Positions 36,043 to 45,362 are shown, counted from the first letter of the stretch. The stretch is DNA of 64,000 bases from Rubrolithibacter danxiaensis (GCF_047272945.1 NZ_JBKOPS010000005.1:186001-250000), one strand, 5' to 3'. A program made the numbers and translations. The notes: a model not told the origin generated them from the letters alone.

Positions 36043-37353
36043 TCAATACTCTTTGATCTTTTTTATTAACTTTTCCAGAGTTTGGATAGCAATCTCTTTA
36101 TCTCTTTCTTCAGCAGTATATGATTTGCTTCGCATGGAATCATATGAAAGATTTTCTTTATAAGGTGTAGAAAGATGCGGAACGATTGTTTTAAACACTT
36201 CATTCATAGAACGAGCCATTAAAATTTTCAGTTCATCGGCAGCACGTAGGATAAGAGCCATTTGGTCAGTTGATAAGATGCACAACACTTTAGACTTCTC
36301 ATTTTTAACAGGTGTTTTTTCTTTTAAATTTTCCGTTTTGGCCCGCAATGGAACAATTGACAAGTGAAGCTTTTTTTCAAGATAGAAAATCTCCTGGCTA
36401 AACCAATTGCTCAGTTCATCTTTGAGATCAGTTTGCTCAGCGTGCAGAGCCATGCCTGCCTTACGATGTATCTGGTTGAACTCTTTAAAGTAAAATAGCA
36501 AACAATCCATCTTATCAGAGATACTTTCACACGCATTAATACGCTCAACAATATTTTGTGTGAAGTAATTTATGTATTCCTTGCAATTAAAGTTTAGGTA
36601 AATGAGTAACTTATCCAAAGAAGAATAAACGGAAGTTTTTCTGTGAGGCTCTTTAAGTGCTTCAAGTTCTTTTAACAGTTCTTTTATATAATGCACCTCT
36701 TTGAAAGTAATAGAACAATCATGATTGAGAGGATTTATGAAGGAATTTAGAGTATCAAAAATAATATTTTTAATTTTTTCGTCTGTTATCTCCGAAAACA
36801 ATCTCCTCTTCAACCTATTCATCCGCGGTCTTAACTCTTTTTTTGTTACTGAAAGGTAAGTGGCAGGTACACGTTTTTCCAGGCACAAATAAGTTGAAAA
36901 ACGGAACTCAAGAAACCTTAATAATTCTTCAAGATTTGCAATAAGTAAATTGTAAAGATCCTTTAAATTCTGCTTTCGCAATGAGATTTTCTCTTTGTTT
37001 TCATGAGCCCGATTTACCAGCATAATTAGATTACAATGGCATTGGTTAATCAGGGTACTAATTTTATTTTCATCTAATAAGATGAAAACTTCCTTTATAA
37101 TAAATAATGGATACTTTGCTTTTTCCTCCTCTATCTTCAAAAACCAAAAGTTGAGCTCATCATCTGAAATTTTAGATAAATCAGTTTTGGCTGGATTAAG
37201 TGTTACGTTAATTAATACATCCAACCACTCCAAATTGTATTCACAAATCGACTGTTCGCTAATCATAAGAAAACCATTAAGAGAATATTTAGAGAAATCC
37301 ATCGGCAGGATTTTATTAGGCAGACCTGTCAATTCTAAATATTTTATATCCAA
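36043..37353 (-). CDS. RteC-like conserved protein
   Basis: A 436-aa helical protein. A C-terminal domain (about 355-436; LILRAADELKILMARSMNEV, and LSTPYKENLSYDSMRSKSY) resembles the C-terminal part of RteC-type proteins that control excision of Bacteroides conjugative transposons. The N-terminal 330 residues are helical with no recognised motif. The short gap to tspO (20 nt, convergent) and position near the element suggest it may be part of the element's control. Similarity is judged by pattern only. Confidence 0.5.
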   Translation of the reverse strand: MDIKYLELTGLPNKILPMDFSKYSLNGFLMISEQSICEYNLEWLDVLINVTLNPAKTDLSKISDDELNFWFLKIEEEKAKYPLFIIKEVFILLDENKISTLINQCHCNLIMLVNRAHENKEKISLRKQNLKDLYNLLIANLEELLRFLEFRFSTYLCLEKRVPATYLSVTKKELRPRMNRLKRRLFSEITDEKIKNIIFDTLNSFINPLNHDCSITFKEVHYIKELLKELEALKEPHRKTSVYSSLDKLLIYLNFNCKEYINYFTQNIVERINACESISDKMDCLLFYFKEFNQIHRKAGMALHAEQTDLKDELSNWFSQEIFYLEKKLHLSIVPLRAKTENLKEKTPVKNEKSKVLCILSTDQMALILRAADELKILMARSMNEVFKTIVPHLSTPYKENLSYDSMRSKSYTAEERDKEIAIQTLEKLIKKIKEY

Positions 37354-37468
37354 ATTTGAAGATTTAGTTAGAGCGAGGGAATAAGTAATTTATACTATTT
37401 GGCATACGTATAAATAACTATTTTTAGCCTAGTGGACGAATAACAGGCTAAAAGGAAGATTAGGAAAG

Positions 37469-38407
37469 TTAAACTTCAAGTTTATTAAGTAATTCGACTT
37501 TATTTGAAACGTTAACTTTGTCAAAGATATTCTGCACATGTTTATTAACTGTCTTTTCCGAAATAAATAGTGTTTCTCCTATTGTTTTGTATTTACATCC
37601 CTGACGGATTAACCTAACAATCTCTATTTCGCGACATGTTAACTGATAAATTTTGCAGTTCTCTTCAAAAGCAAAGGGGCGTATAAAACCATTATTTAAT
37701 TCCATAAGTCGTTCATACTCAATTCTTGCTCTATTTATTGATCTGGTAATGAATATGATGGTAATAATTATAAAGCCACCGTTTGTAAAAATTACTTCAA
37801 CTAACTGGCTAACATTAAAATATGCAAAGACGGTCATGGAGGCCCAAGGTATAACGGCACAATATACTGCAACTACTTCCGGGAATTTATTGCTGTCTCT
37901 GTTGTCCTTAAATTTTACACGGATGGCGCGCAAGATTGCCCATAGTAATACCAGGGAGTAGAAGAAAGGAATAATGATTCCGTATTTTATAGCAAGATTA
38001 AGGTTGCCATTAAGGGAATACTCAATTACAAAAAAGATAATATAGGGAGTGATCAGAAATAATGGCACTCCATATATTGCATGGAGGCGTAATCTTTGTA
38101 GATCAAACGCCTTATAAAAATAGTAAGGAAAATAGGATGCCATTAAAAACCCACTGCCATAGGCTATGATGTTTTGGGTAATTATTGAGATATCAATTTC
38201 AGGATCAGGGAAAAGACCGCCGGTGGTATTGTAAACAATCAAGAGAAACAGCAGGATTAAGTACCACATTCGGTTTTCATCCTTCGGTCTGTATAAGTAA
38301 TAAATGAACTGGTAAAAAAACAAAAATACTTCCAGGATTACAAAAATCAAGGTTACTATGTGCATTTCTGTTCCCAGCACTAACATTGCAGCTATTTTCG
38401 ATCCCAC
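37469..38407 (-). CDS. membrane-anchored LuxR-type regulator
   Basis: A 312-aa protein with about seven predicted membrane helices over residues 10-235 and a C-terminal LuxR/GerE helix-turn-helix (YQLTCREIEIVRLIRQGCKY, then TIGETLFISEKTVNKHVQNI). A membrane-bound one-component regulator is implied. Starts at M1, M8 or M15 are possible; M1 overlaps the preceding GNAT gene by 16 nt. Signal unknown. Confidence 0.8.
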   Translation of the reverse strand: MGSKIAAMLVLGTEMHIVTLIFVILEVFLFFYQFIYYLYRPKDENRMWYLILLFLLIVYNTTGGLFPDPEIDISIITQNIIAYGSGFLMASYFPYYFYKAFDLQRLRLHAIYGVPLFLITPYIIFFVIEYSLNGNLNLAIKYGIIIPFFYSLVLLWAILRAIRVKFKDNRDSNKFPEVVAVYCAVIPWASMTVFAYFNVSQLVEVIFTNGGFIIITIIFITRSINRARIEYERLMELNNGFIRPFAFEENCKIYQLTCREIEIVRLIRQGCKYKTIGETLFISEKTVNKHVQNIFDKVNVSNKVELLNKLEV

Positions 38408-38973
38408 TCTTTTTTCAAAAAGAATAAGTTATAGCTTAAGTCCAGCTGATTATATATATGAAAGCCAAGTTTCTGATACCATGGCAAATTTTTCAGCGTT
38501 GAGGTTTCCAGATAAACGGATCTCTTCTTTTGCTTGCCGTCTTCTATCAATTCATCAAGTAGCTTACTTCCCACTCCTTTATTTTGATATTTGGGGTCAA
38601 CACCTATAAACCATAAATAATACATCAATTCCTTTGGCTGAATTCTTTTAATTTTCGACTCTCGTTCAAGCGTCTTTTTAATGTTCTTAATTCCCACACA
38701 GGAAAGAATAAGTTTTACATCAAGCATTATCGACTTAAAGGATGTCTTTTTTTTATCAGGATATAAAATTAAAGCACAAGCTTTCTTATCATTCGAGAGA
38801 AACACATTACCAAATAAATAACAGATCTCGAAAGAATACTCCATTAAAACTCTTATTCTTTTTACTCTTTTTTCATCTTGTTTTACAATGTAGTTGACGC
38901 TTTGATTCGTATCAAATGATTTTGTAAGTATGTCTACTATTAAACCCTTGTCTGAATATTCCGCATTTATCAT
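38392..38973 (-). CDS. GNAT family N-acetyltransferase
   Basis: A 193-aa acetyltransferase. The GNAT core shows the acetyl-CoA pyrophosphate loop IGVDPKYQNKGVGSKLLDEL (Q/RxxGxG/A type) and the following strand/helix YLETSTLKNLPWYQKLGF. The N-terminal half has the usual alpha/beta elements. Substrate unknown. The next gene on the same strand (LuxR-type) starts inside its end, suggesting co-expression. Confidence 0.88.
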   Translation of the reverse strand: MINAEYSDKGLIVDILTKSFDTNQSVNYIVKQDEKRVKRIRVLMEYSFEICYLFGNVFLSNDKKACALILYPDKKKTSFKSIMLDVKLILSCVGIKNIKKTLERESKIKRIQPKELMYYLWFIGVDPKYQNKGVGSKLLDELIEDGKQKKRSVYLETSTLKNLPWYQKLGFHIYNQLDLSYNLFFLKKEWDRK

Positions 38974-39009
38974 AAATTAATTTTAAGTTTTATTAATTTT
39001 TGGATGTCT

Positions 39010-39198
39010 TTATGAATCTGTTAAGGATAATTCAATAATTGAATTACTATGAGGAGAGTATATTTTAGATTTAAGGTATAGTGGCAAGATTGAAATACTA
39101 GGAAAATAAAAGAGATGAATGTTTATTATACTAATAAACATTCCGGTACTAAGTAAGAGATAAAAAGTTGCGATACTAATTGCTGTAAATTTTCTCAT
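39010..39198 (-). CDS. small HYC_CC_PP-like protein lacking cysteines
   Basis: A 62-aa protein whose first 27 residues (MRKFTAISIATFYLLLSTGM) match the N-terminus of the HYC_CC_PP-like protein at 44187, but the C/H residues of that protein's FVCIVHC are replaced by FISIINI. The remaining 35 residues have no metal-binding motif. It is either a diverged paralogue or a decayed remnant. Confidence 0.55.
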   Translation of the reverse strand: MRKFTAISIATFYLLLSTGMFISIINIHLFYFPSISILPLYLKSKIYSPHSNSIIELSLTDS

Positions 39199-39286
39199 AA
39201 CTTCTCGGAAGTGTGTATAAATTATATTACAATTAAATTTATCCTTTGTTTAAATTTTGACATGTGATTAAAAGCAAAAGAAGATA

Positions 39287-41062
39287 TTACTTAACATATT
39301 TATCCCAAAGGCCATATTGCTCTTTCTTAGGCCCACGAGGGATAGACAGTAATATGACCAGAAAACCGGCTGCAGCTCCGTTAATATTAAGCGTCAAGTT
39401 ACTATCGTTTACGAACCAGGGGCCAACTGCCACAATCAATCCGATAAGAACATTGAAAAAGCGCCCTCTCCGCAAAACTTCGCCCATACATATTACTGCT
39501 ATCACCACAATTAAAGCCCCGCTCAAATGATTGATATTTGCTGCAGAAGCCTGGATGCTGACTCCGAATACAGCCGGAGAAAACATCATCCACACTCCAA
39601 TAACTGCAGAAACCAATAATGTCCACGGACAGCTCATTCCCCAAACAGAAGCTTTGAATATTTTTATCGGCTGTGCGGGAAACTCCATCATTTCAGGTGA
39701 CCGTTTGTCCGTATTCGGTTCGATAGGCATTCCTCCTTTCCAGAATACATTCCAAAGCGAATCGCCTCTTCTTTTGGCAAGCACCATATGCTGCCCCATC
39801 GCAATTACTTCATCTACTTCCAATGGAATCATGGGAAGCATAATAGAGGCTGCTAAAAGACACATGGTACACCATGCGCCTACAGCAACAGGCTGCGAAA
39901 TCACCAGGAAAATATGTACCAGGCCTAAAGGGATAACAAGAATACCGAAAAGGGCTACCATCCAGGGCATGGTACGCCAGCGGGATGTTCCGCCCATCCA
40001 ACCCATTAAAAATTCAAGAGTATAAGCCAAAGCGCCGAATGAGCCATCGGATACAGGTAAGGATTGTGACATATCAGAATTTAGCACCTGCCGGGTACTT
40101 TCCCCAAAAAAAGGGTCCCAGGCAAAATCAATGTATCCTAACTGAAAGGCGCCTAAGTAACGGGATACCAACCAGCCGGCGAAGCCTAAAATAATCATAA
40201 TCCAGCGCTGCGGCCAGGATGAAGGATTATAAGACCATCCTGCGGGTACTTCCGAACCCATTTTCATAAACATAATCATGTTGGGCATTCCAGGTATCAA
40301 TATAGTCAGCGAGATAACCAGGATTCCTACTAAAGTATCATTGATATAAACCCCTGCCGAAGGCGCCCAGAAAATAATGGGCGCTATACTGAGCCAGACA
40401 CCGATAAAGCAGCATATCCAGACACTGACCGGTCGGTCCGGTGTCAGTGAACGCCATCCGAAAAAGAGCAAAAGTACCCCGCTGATGATGTCGCTCCATT
40501 TCATAAAACGGATCCGGTCAGCAAGCGATAACCATAATTCCCGCCCGCCGCTCGGATCTACCGTACTTTTTCCATAGCTGAAAGTAAGCGGTGACAGGAT
40601 CAGCCAGATTCCCAGCATCACCAGCATCCAGTAGATCCAGAGTGTTTGCATGTGATGCATGTGCAGCATCTGCATCCGCCGTTCCGTAGTCATTTTATGA
40701 TCCTGCCCGTGCTGTTCATGCGAACCGTGTTCTCCTTGCTGTTCCTGATCCATTTGCTGCCCCATCATCATTGGCCTGGTAACTCCACGGGATGCCATAC
40801 CTCCTCCATGTTGATGCATGTGTTCAGAGTGTTGACTGCTTTCTTCGTTTTTCATTTCTTCATTATTAAAGTTAGGATGAGGATGATTCTTTTCCGGATA
40901 CTGCTTTTTTAGCTTTGAAAACGGATCCGGCTTATTTTTTTGATGCCATTTTAAAGGATCGGTCTTCAGGTTCCCAATAACGCCTGCTAAAGATTCAAAA
41001 GCAGACGGTGTAAACTGAAAAATTAAACTTCGGTTGCCATTTCCTCGCAAGCCTGAGCGCAT
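39287..41062 (-). CDS. VKOR-like / SPW-repeat membrane protein
   Basis: A polytopic membrane protein of up to 591 aa with about 11-12 predicted helices. The N-terminal soluble part is His/Met-rich (SQHSEHMHQHGGGM, QMLHMHHMQTLW), likely metal-binding. SPW-type blocks are seen (WLILSPLTFSYG, WMMFSPAVFGVS) and a VKOR-like CxxC sits in VGAWCTMCLLAAS. M1 overlaps the copper-protein gene by 40 nt; the ATG at 40855 is an alternative start. It ends the metal-stress operon. Function unproven. Confidence 0.75.
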   Translation of the reverse strand: MRSGLRGNGNRSLIFQFTPSAFESLAGVIGNLKTDPLKWHQKNKPDPFSKLKKQYPEKNHPHPNFNNEEMKNEESSQHSEHMHQHGGGMASRGVTRPMMMGQQMDQEQQGEHGSHEQHGQDHKMTTERRMQMLHMHHMQTLWIYWMLVMLGIWLILSPLTFSYGKSTVDPSGGRELWLSLADRIRFMKWSDIISGVLLLFFGWRSLTPDRPVSVWICCFIGVWLSIAPIIFWAPSAGVYINDTLVGILVISLTILIPGMPNMIMFMKMGSEVPAGWSYNPSSWPQRWIMIILGFAGWLVSRYLGAFQLGYIDFAWDPFFGESTRQVLNSDMSQSLPVSDGSFGALAYTLEFLMGWMGGTSRWRTMPWMVALFGILVIPLGLVHIFLVISQPVAVGAWCTMCLLAASIMLPMIPLEVDEVIAMGQHMVLAKRRGDSLWNVFWKGGMPIEPNTDKRSPEMMEFPAQPIKIFKASVWGMSCPWTLLVSAVIGVWMMFSPAVFGVSIQASAANINHLSGALIVVIAVICMGEVLRRGRFFNVLIGLIVAVGPWFVNDSNLTLNINGAAAGFLVILLSIPRGPKKEQYGLWDKYVK

Positions 41063-41367
41063 TTCCTACAGGCTTCGGCACATTCCCGGCAATGTTCCAT
41101 GCCCATTTGAGCATGCTTCTCACATTCTTCGCCGCAGGCATTACAGATGTCTGCACAGACACGGCAGATATGAGTGCTGAAACTGCTTCCCAGGCTCATC
41201 AAATCGCCTGCTGATTTACAAATGGAAGCGCATTCCAAATCCAACTGGATGCATCTTCTCAAGTCCTGAACCTTTTCTTCTTTTAAACATTCTGAAGCAC
41301 AATGGCTGCAGGCTACTGCGCACGCATAACATGCGTCAATGCAGTTTTGATACTGTTGATGTGACAT
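41023..41367 (-). CDS. four-helix copper-binding protein (Csp-like, DUF326)
   Basis: A 114-aa cysteine-rich four-helix-bundle protein. About 18 Cys residues follow the pattern CxxxCxxC-type spacings (CIDACYACAVACSHCASEC, CRVCADICNACGEECEKH, CRECAEACRKCAQACEE), as in copper storage proteins. There is no signal peptide, so a cytosolic Cu(I) store is likely. It lies between the DUF305 and VKOR/SPW genes. Confidence 0.92.
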   Translation of the reverse strand: MSHQQYQNCIDACYACAVACSHCASECLKEEKVQDLRRCIQLDLECASICKSAGDLMSLGSSFSTHICRVCADICNACGEECEKHAQMGMEHCRECAEACRKCAQACEEMATEV

Positions 41368-41397
41368 AATATGTTGTTTTTATAGATAGACATTTGT

Positions 41398-42018
41398 TTA
41401 TTTATGGCCTCTCGCTAAGAGCCAGTCCTGTAATTCTGATATTTCTTTTTCCTGTTCAGCTATGATTTTTGTTGCCATTTGTTTCATGCTTTCTTCATGG
41501 CCATGCAGCAATTCCAAACGTGAATTTTCAATGGCGCTTTGATGATGACCAATCATTAACATGGCAAAATCGTGATCAATATTCCCATTAATAACCTGCA
41601 AATCGGCCTCCTTACCGCTTTTATCCATTCCCATCATCATCATTTGATCAAAATTCGGATCATTCAGGTGTGGTGAATGTGCCTGAAGAAAAGCATCCAA
41701 CTGAGTAATTTCAGCCTGCTGGCTTTCAATTATACTTTGTGCCATTGTTTTTAATTGGGAGTCTTTTCCACTTTGAAGTTCAAGATTTGCCATATCAATA
41801 GCTCCCTGATGATGTGTTTTCATCATCATTGCAAAATCATTATCAGGATCTTTAGTCATCTGCATAGCCATCATTTTATCCATCATCTGATGCATTAAAT
41901 TCATCATTTGATTCTTATCGTGATCCTGAATAGTAATTTTGTTGTCGTCATCCTTCGTACAAGCATTGGATGAAACTAAAAAGGCACTGACTGCTAAAAT
42001 TTTTAAGATGTTTTTCAT
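41398..42018 (-). CDS. DUF305 lipoprotein, two copies of the domain
   Basis: A 206-aa predicted lipoprotein (lipobox-like SSNAC near residue 20). Two DUF305 units are present: FAMMMKTHHQGAIDMANLEL and FAMLMIGHHQSAIENSRLEL, each with the HHQ(G/S)AI metal-associated pattern. The N-terminal part is Met-rich (MMNLMHQMMDKMMAMQM), consistent with copper or silver binding at the cell surface. Confidence 0.9.
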   Translation of the reverse strand: MKNILKILAVSAFLVSSNACTKDDDNKITIQDHDKNQMMNLMHQMMDKMMAMQMTKDPDNDFAMMMKTHHQGAIDMANLELQSGKDSQLKTMAQSIIESQQAEITQLDAFLQAHSPHLNDPNFDQMMMMGMDKSGKEADLQVINGNIDHDFAMLMIGHHQSAIENSRLELLHGHEESMKQMATKIIAEQEKEISELQDWLLARGHK

Positions 42019-42044
42019 AGTTTTAAATATTAGATGTTTGTTAA

Positions 42045-43508
42045 TTAATGATTCATTTTCATAAGTTTTGGATACAGCCGGAGAAAGGCTTCTCCTGCCA
42101 GTGGGTTTTTTCCATATAATACATCAAGACGATTATCAGCATCATAGAGAGTCATTTGGCCTCCTCCGGCCAGACGAAGCGGCCCAAGATTAAAGAGATC
42201 GTAATTAAATCCAAGGGTTATCGCATTCACGGGAAATAAGGTGTCTTCGCCATAGGTACTTTCATCCAGACTAAGTTCCTCAACCGATTTCTGCACCCAC
42301 TCATAACGTGTATATAATGCAAATCGTTGTAACCGTAAATCCGCTTCAAGCAATGCCGCATTTTCTCCGTCATGCCCTTTGGTTTTATTTAGTCCCCACA
42401 AGGCAGTTGCATTTAGCCACTTTTCCGAGCCAAATGGAAGGCTGTATATTGCCGATGCAGTAGTACGGTTTACATTTTCATCTGCATGTAGTTCTTCCGG
42501 GCTTTTTATATATGCCTGCGATATCTGCAGTGCCCAGTTTTTAGAAGGATTGAATGAAAGCCTTCCACTCCAGGAGTCAAAGCGGGGTTTATCAAAGTTG
42601 TAACGGTTTTCATTCGGTTCACGGCCGGTAAAGGAAGAAGCTTCCAGTTTAAATTTATCATACCGGAACCCCATAGTTGCTACACCAAAAGTGATATGAG
42701 TAGCATCCGTCCAGTGATGCGAGATTGGGGCATCCGGATTAGAAAGAGCCGATGGACGGTGCATAAAAGCTACTGGACCAATAGCAGGTTCCCCCGGGTA
42801 TCCCAGATAAAAGGAAAGGTCAGATATTTTAGAGAAAGCATGAGAATAGCTGACTGATAACTCTGAAAAAAGATCATGCGGGTGTTGCCGGTCTACTAAA
42901 GGTACACCATTCCAGCTTTCCCCGGATTGGAAAAGTAAGGGATAGCCAAACCCACCTTCGGTTAACGGATCTAAAGAAAGCATCGCATTCCAGTGAAAGA
43001 GGCCGTTTTTTCCAACCTTTCGTTGAGCCATTGCCATAAACCAGTTTGGCGCATCAAATTTCTCATCTCCTCGTGAGCCTTTATCGGTAAGATCTTGCTT
43101 AGTATAGCGAAGATCAATATTGCCGTGCAGCATATACATCCATTTTTTAGAATGCAGCATTATCCCATACATAGGTGATGCGTCTGGAAGCCATGCTGTA
43201 CCTGAGCCATTCCTGCTCATAGGAAGATTTAAAGAATAAGCATGATTCATCGGAACATCCATATTCATTTGCATGCCCTGCATACCAGCATGATCTATAT
43301 GCTCCATATTCATTTCATCCTGCGGCCGGTCATGTATTTGATCATGATATATTTTTTGCAATGAATCCTGCATCATCTGATGGTGCTTAGTTGTGTCGCT
43401 CTTATCGGGCATTTGGTGTTCATGCTGCGCACTTGCTGCCAGGCTGTTTCCTACACAAAGGACAGTGATAAAGCCTGTTCGAATTTTTGAAATTGTTTTC
43501 GCATTCAT
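42045..43508 (-). CDS. outer-membrane beta-barrel protein of the metal operon
   Basis: A 487-aa exported protein (signal ending about ASAQ, residue 27). The N-terminal soluble region is His/Met-rich (EHQMPDKSDTTKHHQMMQ, MNMEHIDHAGMQGMQMNMD), and the rest consists of alternating beta strands with aromatic girdles and a terminal region RLYPKLMKMNH, typical of an outer-membrane barrel. Found in copper/silver loci of Bacteroidota. Its exact role is unknown. Confidence 0.75.
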   Translation of the reverse strand: MNAKTISKIRTGFITVLCVGNSLAASAQHEHQMPDKSDTTKHHQMMQDSLQKIYHDQIHDRPQDEMNMEHIDHAGMQGMQMNMDVPMNHAYSLNLPMSRNGSGTAWLPDASPMYGIMLHSKKWMYMLHGNIDLRYTKQDLTDKGSRGDEKFDAPNWFMAMAQRKVGKNGLFHWNAMLSLDPLTEGGFGYPLLFQSGESWNGVPLVDRQHPHDLFSELSVSYSHAFSKISDLSFYLGYPGEPAIGPVAFMHRPSALSNPDAPISHHWTDATHITFGVATMGFRYDKFKLEASSFTGREPNENRYNFDKPRFDSWSGRLSFNPSKNWALQISQAYIKSPEELHADENVNRTTASAIYSLPFGSEKWLNATALWGLNKTKGHDGENAALLEADLRLQRFALYTRYEWVQKSVEELSLDESTYGEDTLFPVNAITLGFNYDLFNLGPLRLAGGGQMTLYDADNRLDVLYGKNPLAGEAFLRLYPKLMKMNH

Positions 43509-43529
43509 AGTGGTAAATCTTAGTTTTCC

Positions 43530-44105
43530 TTAATTTCCGGTGTAAATCTTATCTATTGGTTTACGATTAGCCTGTTCCAATGATTTAAATTGACGAGGTG
43601 TAAAGCCGGTAACATTTTTAAACTGGGCGGAGAGATGAGCGCTGCTGCTGTATCCCATTTTGTCGGCAATCTCGCTTATATTCAATTCACCGTATTCCAG
43701 CAGTTCTTTTATCTTTTCAATCTTCTGCTGAATAACAAATTTTTCAATGGTTATATTCTCAGATTCTGAGAAAAGCCGGCTTAGATAGGTATAATCTTTA
43801 TTTAATTCTGAAGAGATTAATTCAGTAAAAGGAATATGGGTTTCTGCCAAATCGGAATGGTGGATTGATCCAATAATCAGATTTTTAATCTGTTCTACAG
43901 TCCAATCCTTATCCCGGCGAATGAGTTCGAATCCCAGAACTTCCAGTATAGAGGAGACCTTTAGCAGTGTCTGCTCATCCGGATCAGGAAGGATTTCAGC
44001 CGTTCCTAAAGAGATATTACAAACCTCAAAACCTAAATTTTCAAGCTGCTGGCTTACAACCATTATGCAACGGCTGCAAACCATATTTTTAATATGAAGT
44101 ATCAT
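43530..44105 (-). CDS. AraC-type regulator with N-terminal metal-binding motif
   Basis: A 191-aa fusion. The N-terminal about 70 residues are HMA-like with MVCSRC (MxCxxC, residues 8-13), the Cu(I)/heavy-metal motif. The C-terminal domain is an AraC helix-turn-helix pair (ISEIADKMGYSSSAHLSAQF, KNVTGFTPRQFKS). It is the first gene of the operon 44105 to 39287, so it probably controls it in response to metal. The order and fusion are seen; the response is inferred. Confidence 0.85.
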   Translation of the reverse strand: MILHIKNMVCSRCIMVVSQQLENLGFEVCNISLGTAEILPDPDEQTLLKVSSILEVLGFELIRRDKDWTVEQIKNLIIGSIHHSDLAETHIPFTELISSELNKDYTYLSRLFSESENITIEKFVIQQKIEKIKELLEYGELNISEIADKMGYSSSAHLSAQFKNVTGFTPRQFKSLEQANRKPIDKIYTGN

Positions 44106-44186
44106 GGAAAATTATCAAGCTATTAATTCTTTATAGGGATAAAAGAAATCTGCTCCTGTAGAATTACAGGAAAATAGCATGAATAA

Positions 44187-44648
44187 TCAAATCAGAAGGG
44201 AACGTATTTTTATATAAATAGGCTGATTGTTTTTACCCGGAGGGGCATGGCTTTCTGGCCATGTATCAAACAGTCCTATATTTTTATTTAAGAATGTATA
44301 GTTAAAATATGCAGGTTGATAGCCGGTAAGTAAAACTTGAGGAACTTTGAGGTTAAAAGTCGGGCTTATATTTTCTTTGATAATATAAGTGCCGTGCTGG
44401 TCACAACAAGAACAGTCTTCTTCTCCTGTACAATCTTTTTTCTTTTCAGATGAAGAGTTGTGCTTTTCCGTAGAATCGTGATGGTCAGAACCGCTTTTAG
44501 CATAATGATCCGAGTCCTTTTGTTCGGCATGAGCGGTTATTATTCCGAATAGAAAAGACTCAGCAGCGCAATGAACAATGCAAACAAACATACCTGTTGC
44601 AACTAACAGGTAAAATGCCACAAAACATATTGCCAATGCTTTCTTCAT
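44187..44648 (-). CDS. HYC_CC_PP-like exported protein
   Basis: A 153-aa exported protein. The N-terminal hydrophobic helix holds VCIVHC, then a His/Asp/Ser-rich charged section (residues about 45-75), a CC pair in EDCSCCDQHG, and a PP near the C-terminus (SHAPPG), the pattern of HYC_CC_PP family proteins often found in metal loci. It is separated by 81 nt from the AraC gene. Function unknown. Confidence 0.7.
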   Translation of the reverse strand: MKKALAICFVAFYLLVATGMFVCIVHCAAESFLFGIITAHAEQKDSDHYAKSGSDHHDSTEKHNSSSEKKKDCTGEEDCSCCDQHGTYIIKENISPTFNLKVPQVLLTGYQPAYFNYTFLNKNIGLFDTWPESHAPPGKNNQPIYIKIRSLLI

Positions 44649-45008
44649 TAAGCTAATTTACTGTGCAAATAAATACAAAATTCAGAATGTTTTTGTTTCT
44701 AAATTGTTACTTCTTATACCATAACAATTGTTGTCGAATAAAATCAAGACTTCCTAAATTTATTTGATAGTTTTTATTATCCTTCTGATTCGTAAAACCA
44801 TTCTTCAGCCTGTTGAATCGCCGTTCGTATAGCTTCTTGTATAGTTTTCAAGAGACCGCATCACACAGTTATATACCTTATACCTGAATTTTAAATAAAA
44901 TCTAAACTTTTTGAATTTCAGGCAAGTTGAATTAGCGTAATAAGTATCAAAATCGGACAGTATAGCATGTCTTTTTCCTAATATAAATCAATATTAAAAA
45001 TCAGAATC
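44649..45008. other. gene-poor 360-nt stretch
   Basis: AT-rich promoter region between divergent genes. On the minus strand 44777-44851 is a short open stretch encoding LKTIQEAIRTAIQQAEEWFY without ATG; it may be a gene remnant. Nothing else is supported. Confidence 0.5.
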
Positions 45009-45248
45009 ATGAAACTTCATTTATTTACCCGAGACATACAGCAGCAGTGGATTGAAACAGGATATAATTTTGTAAAGCTTACTTATTCGAAGGATCTGAG
45101 TTCAGAAAATTTAGGAGAACACCCTTTTACATTATTGGAACCATATCTAAATAATGATGAAGCGCTTGAGTCGGATAAAGTAGTACCGGTATCATCTCCT
45201 GAAATTGATAAAATTATTATAGAGAAAACAGGAATGCACTATCAATAA
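45009..45248 (+). CDS. hypothetical small protein
   Basis: A 79-aa soluble protein with no recognised family. It starts MKLHLFTRDIQQQWIETGYN and is rich in acidic and aromatic residues; a helical C-terminus (PEIDKIIIEKTGMHYQ) follows a proline-rich linker. The ATG at 45009 has an A-rich leader. It precedes the erythromycin-esterase-like gene by 127 nt. Confidence 0.5.
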   Translation: MKLHLFTRDIQQQWIETGYNFVKLTYSKDLSSENLGEHPFTLLEPYLNNDEALESDKVVPVSSPEIDKIIIEKTGMHYQ

Positions 45249-45362
45249 CATACAATGAACACAAATTTTGTTGGAATTATATCTTGATTTTTCTTCTCCT
45301 TCCATTTCTTCAAAAAACCTAAACAATTACTAACAGGGTAAGTTGAAATTACAGGATTTAAC

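Noticed and set aside
44777..44851. A 24-codon reverse frame
   Set aside because: It has no ATG; it might be a remnant but cannot be supported.
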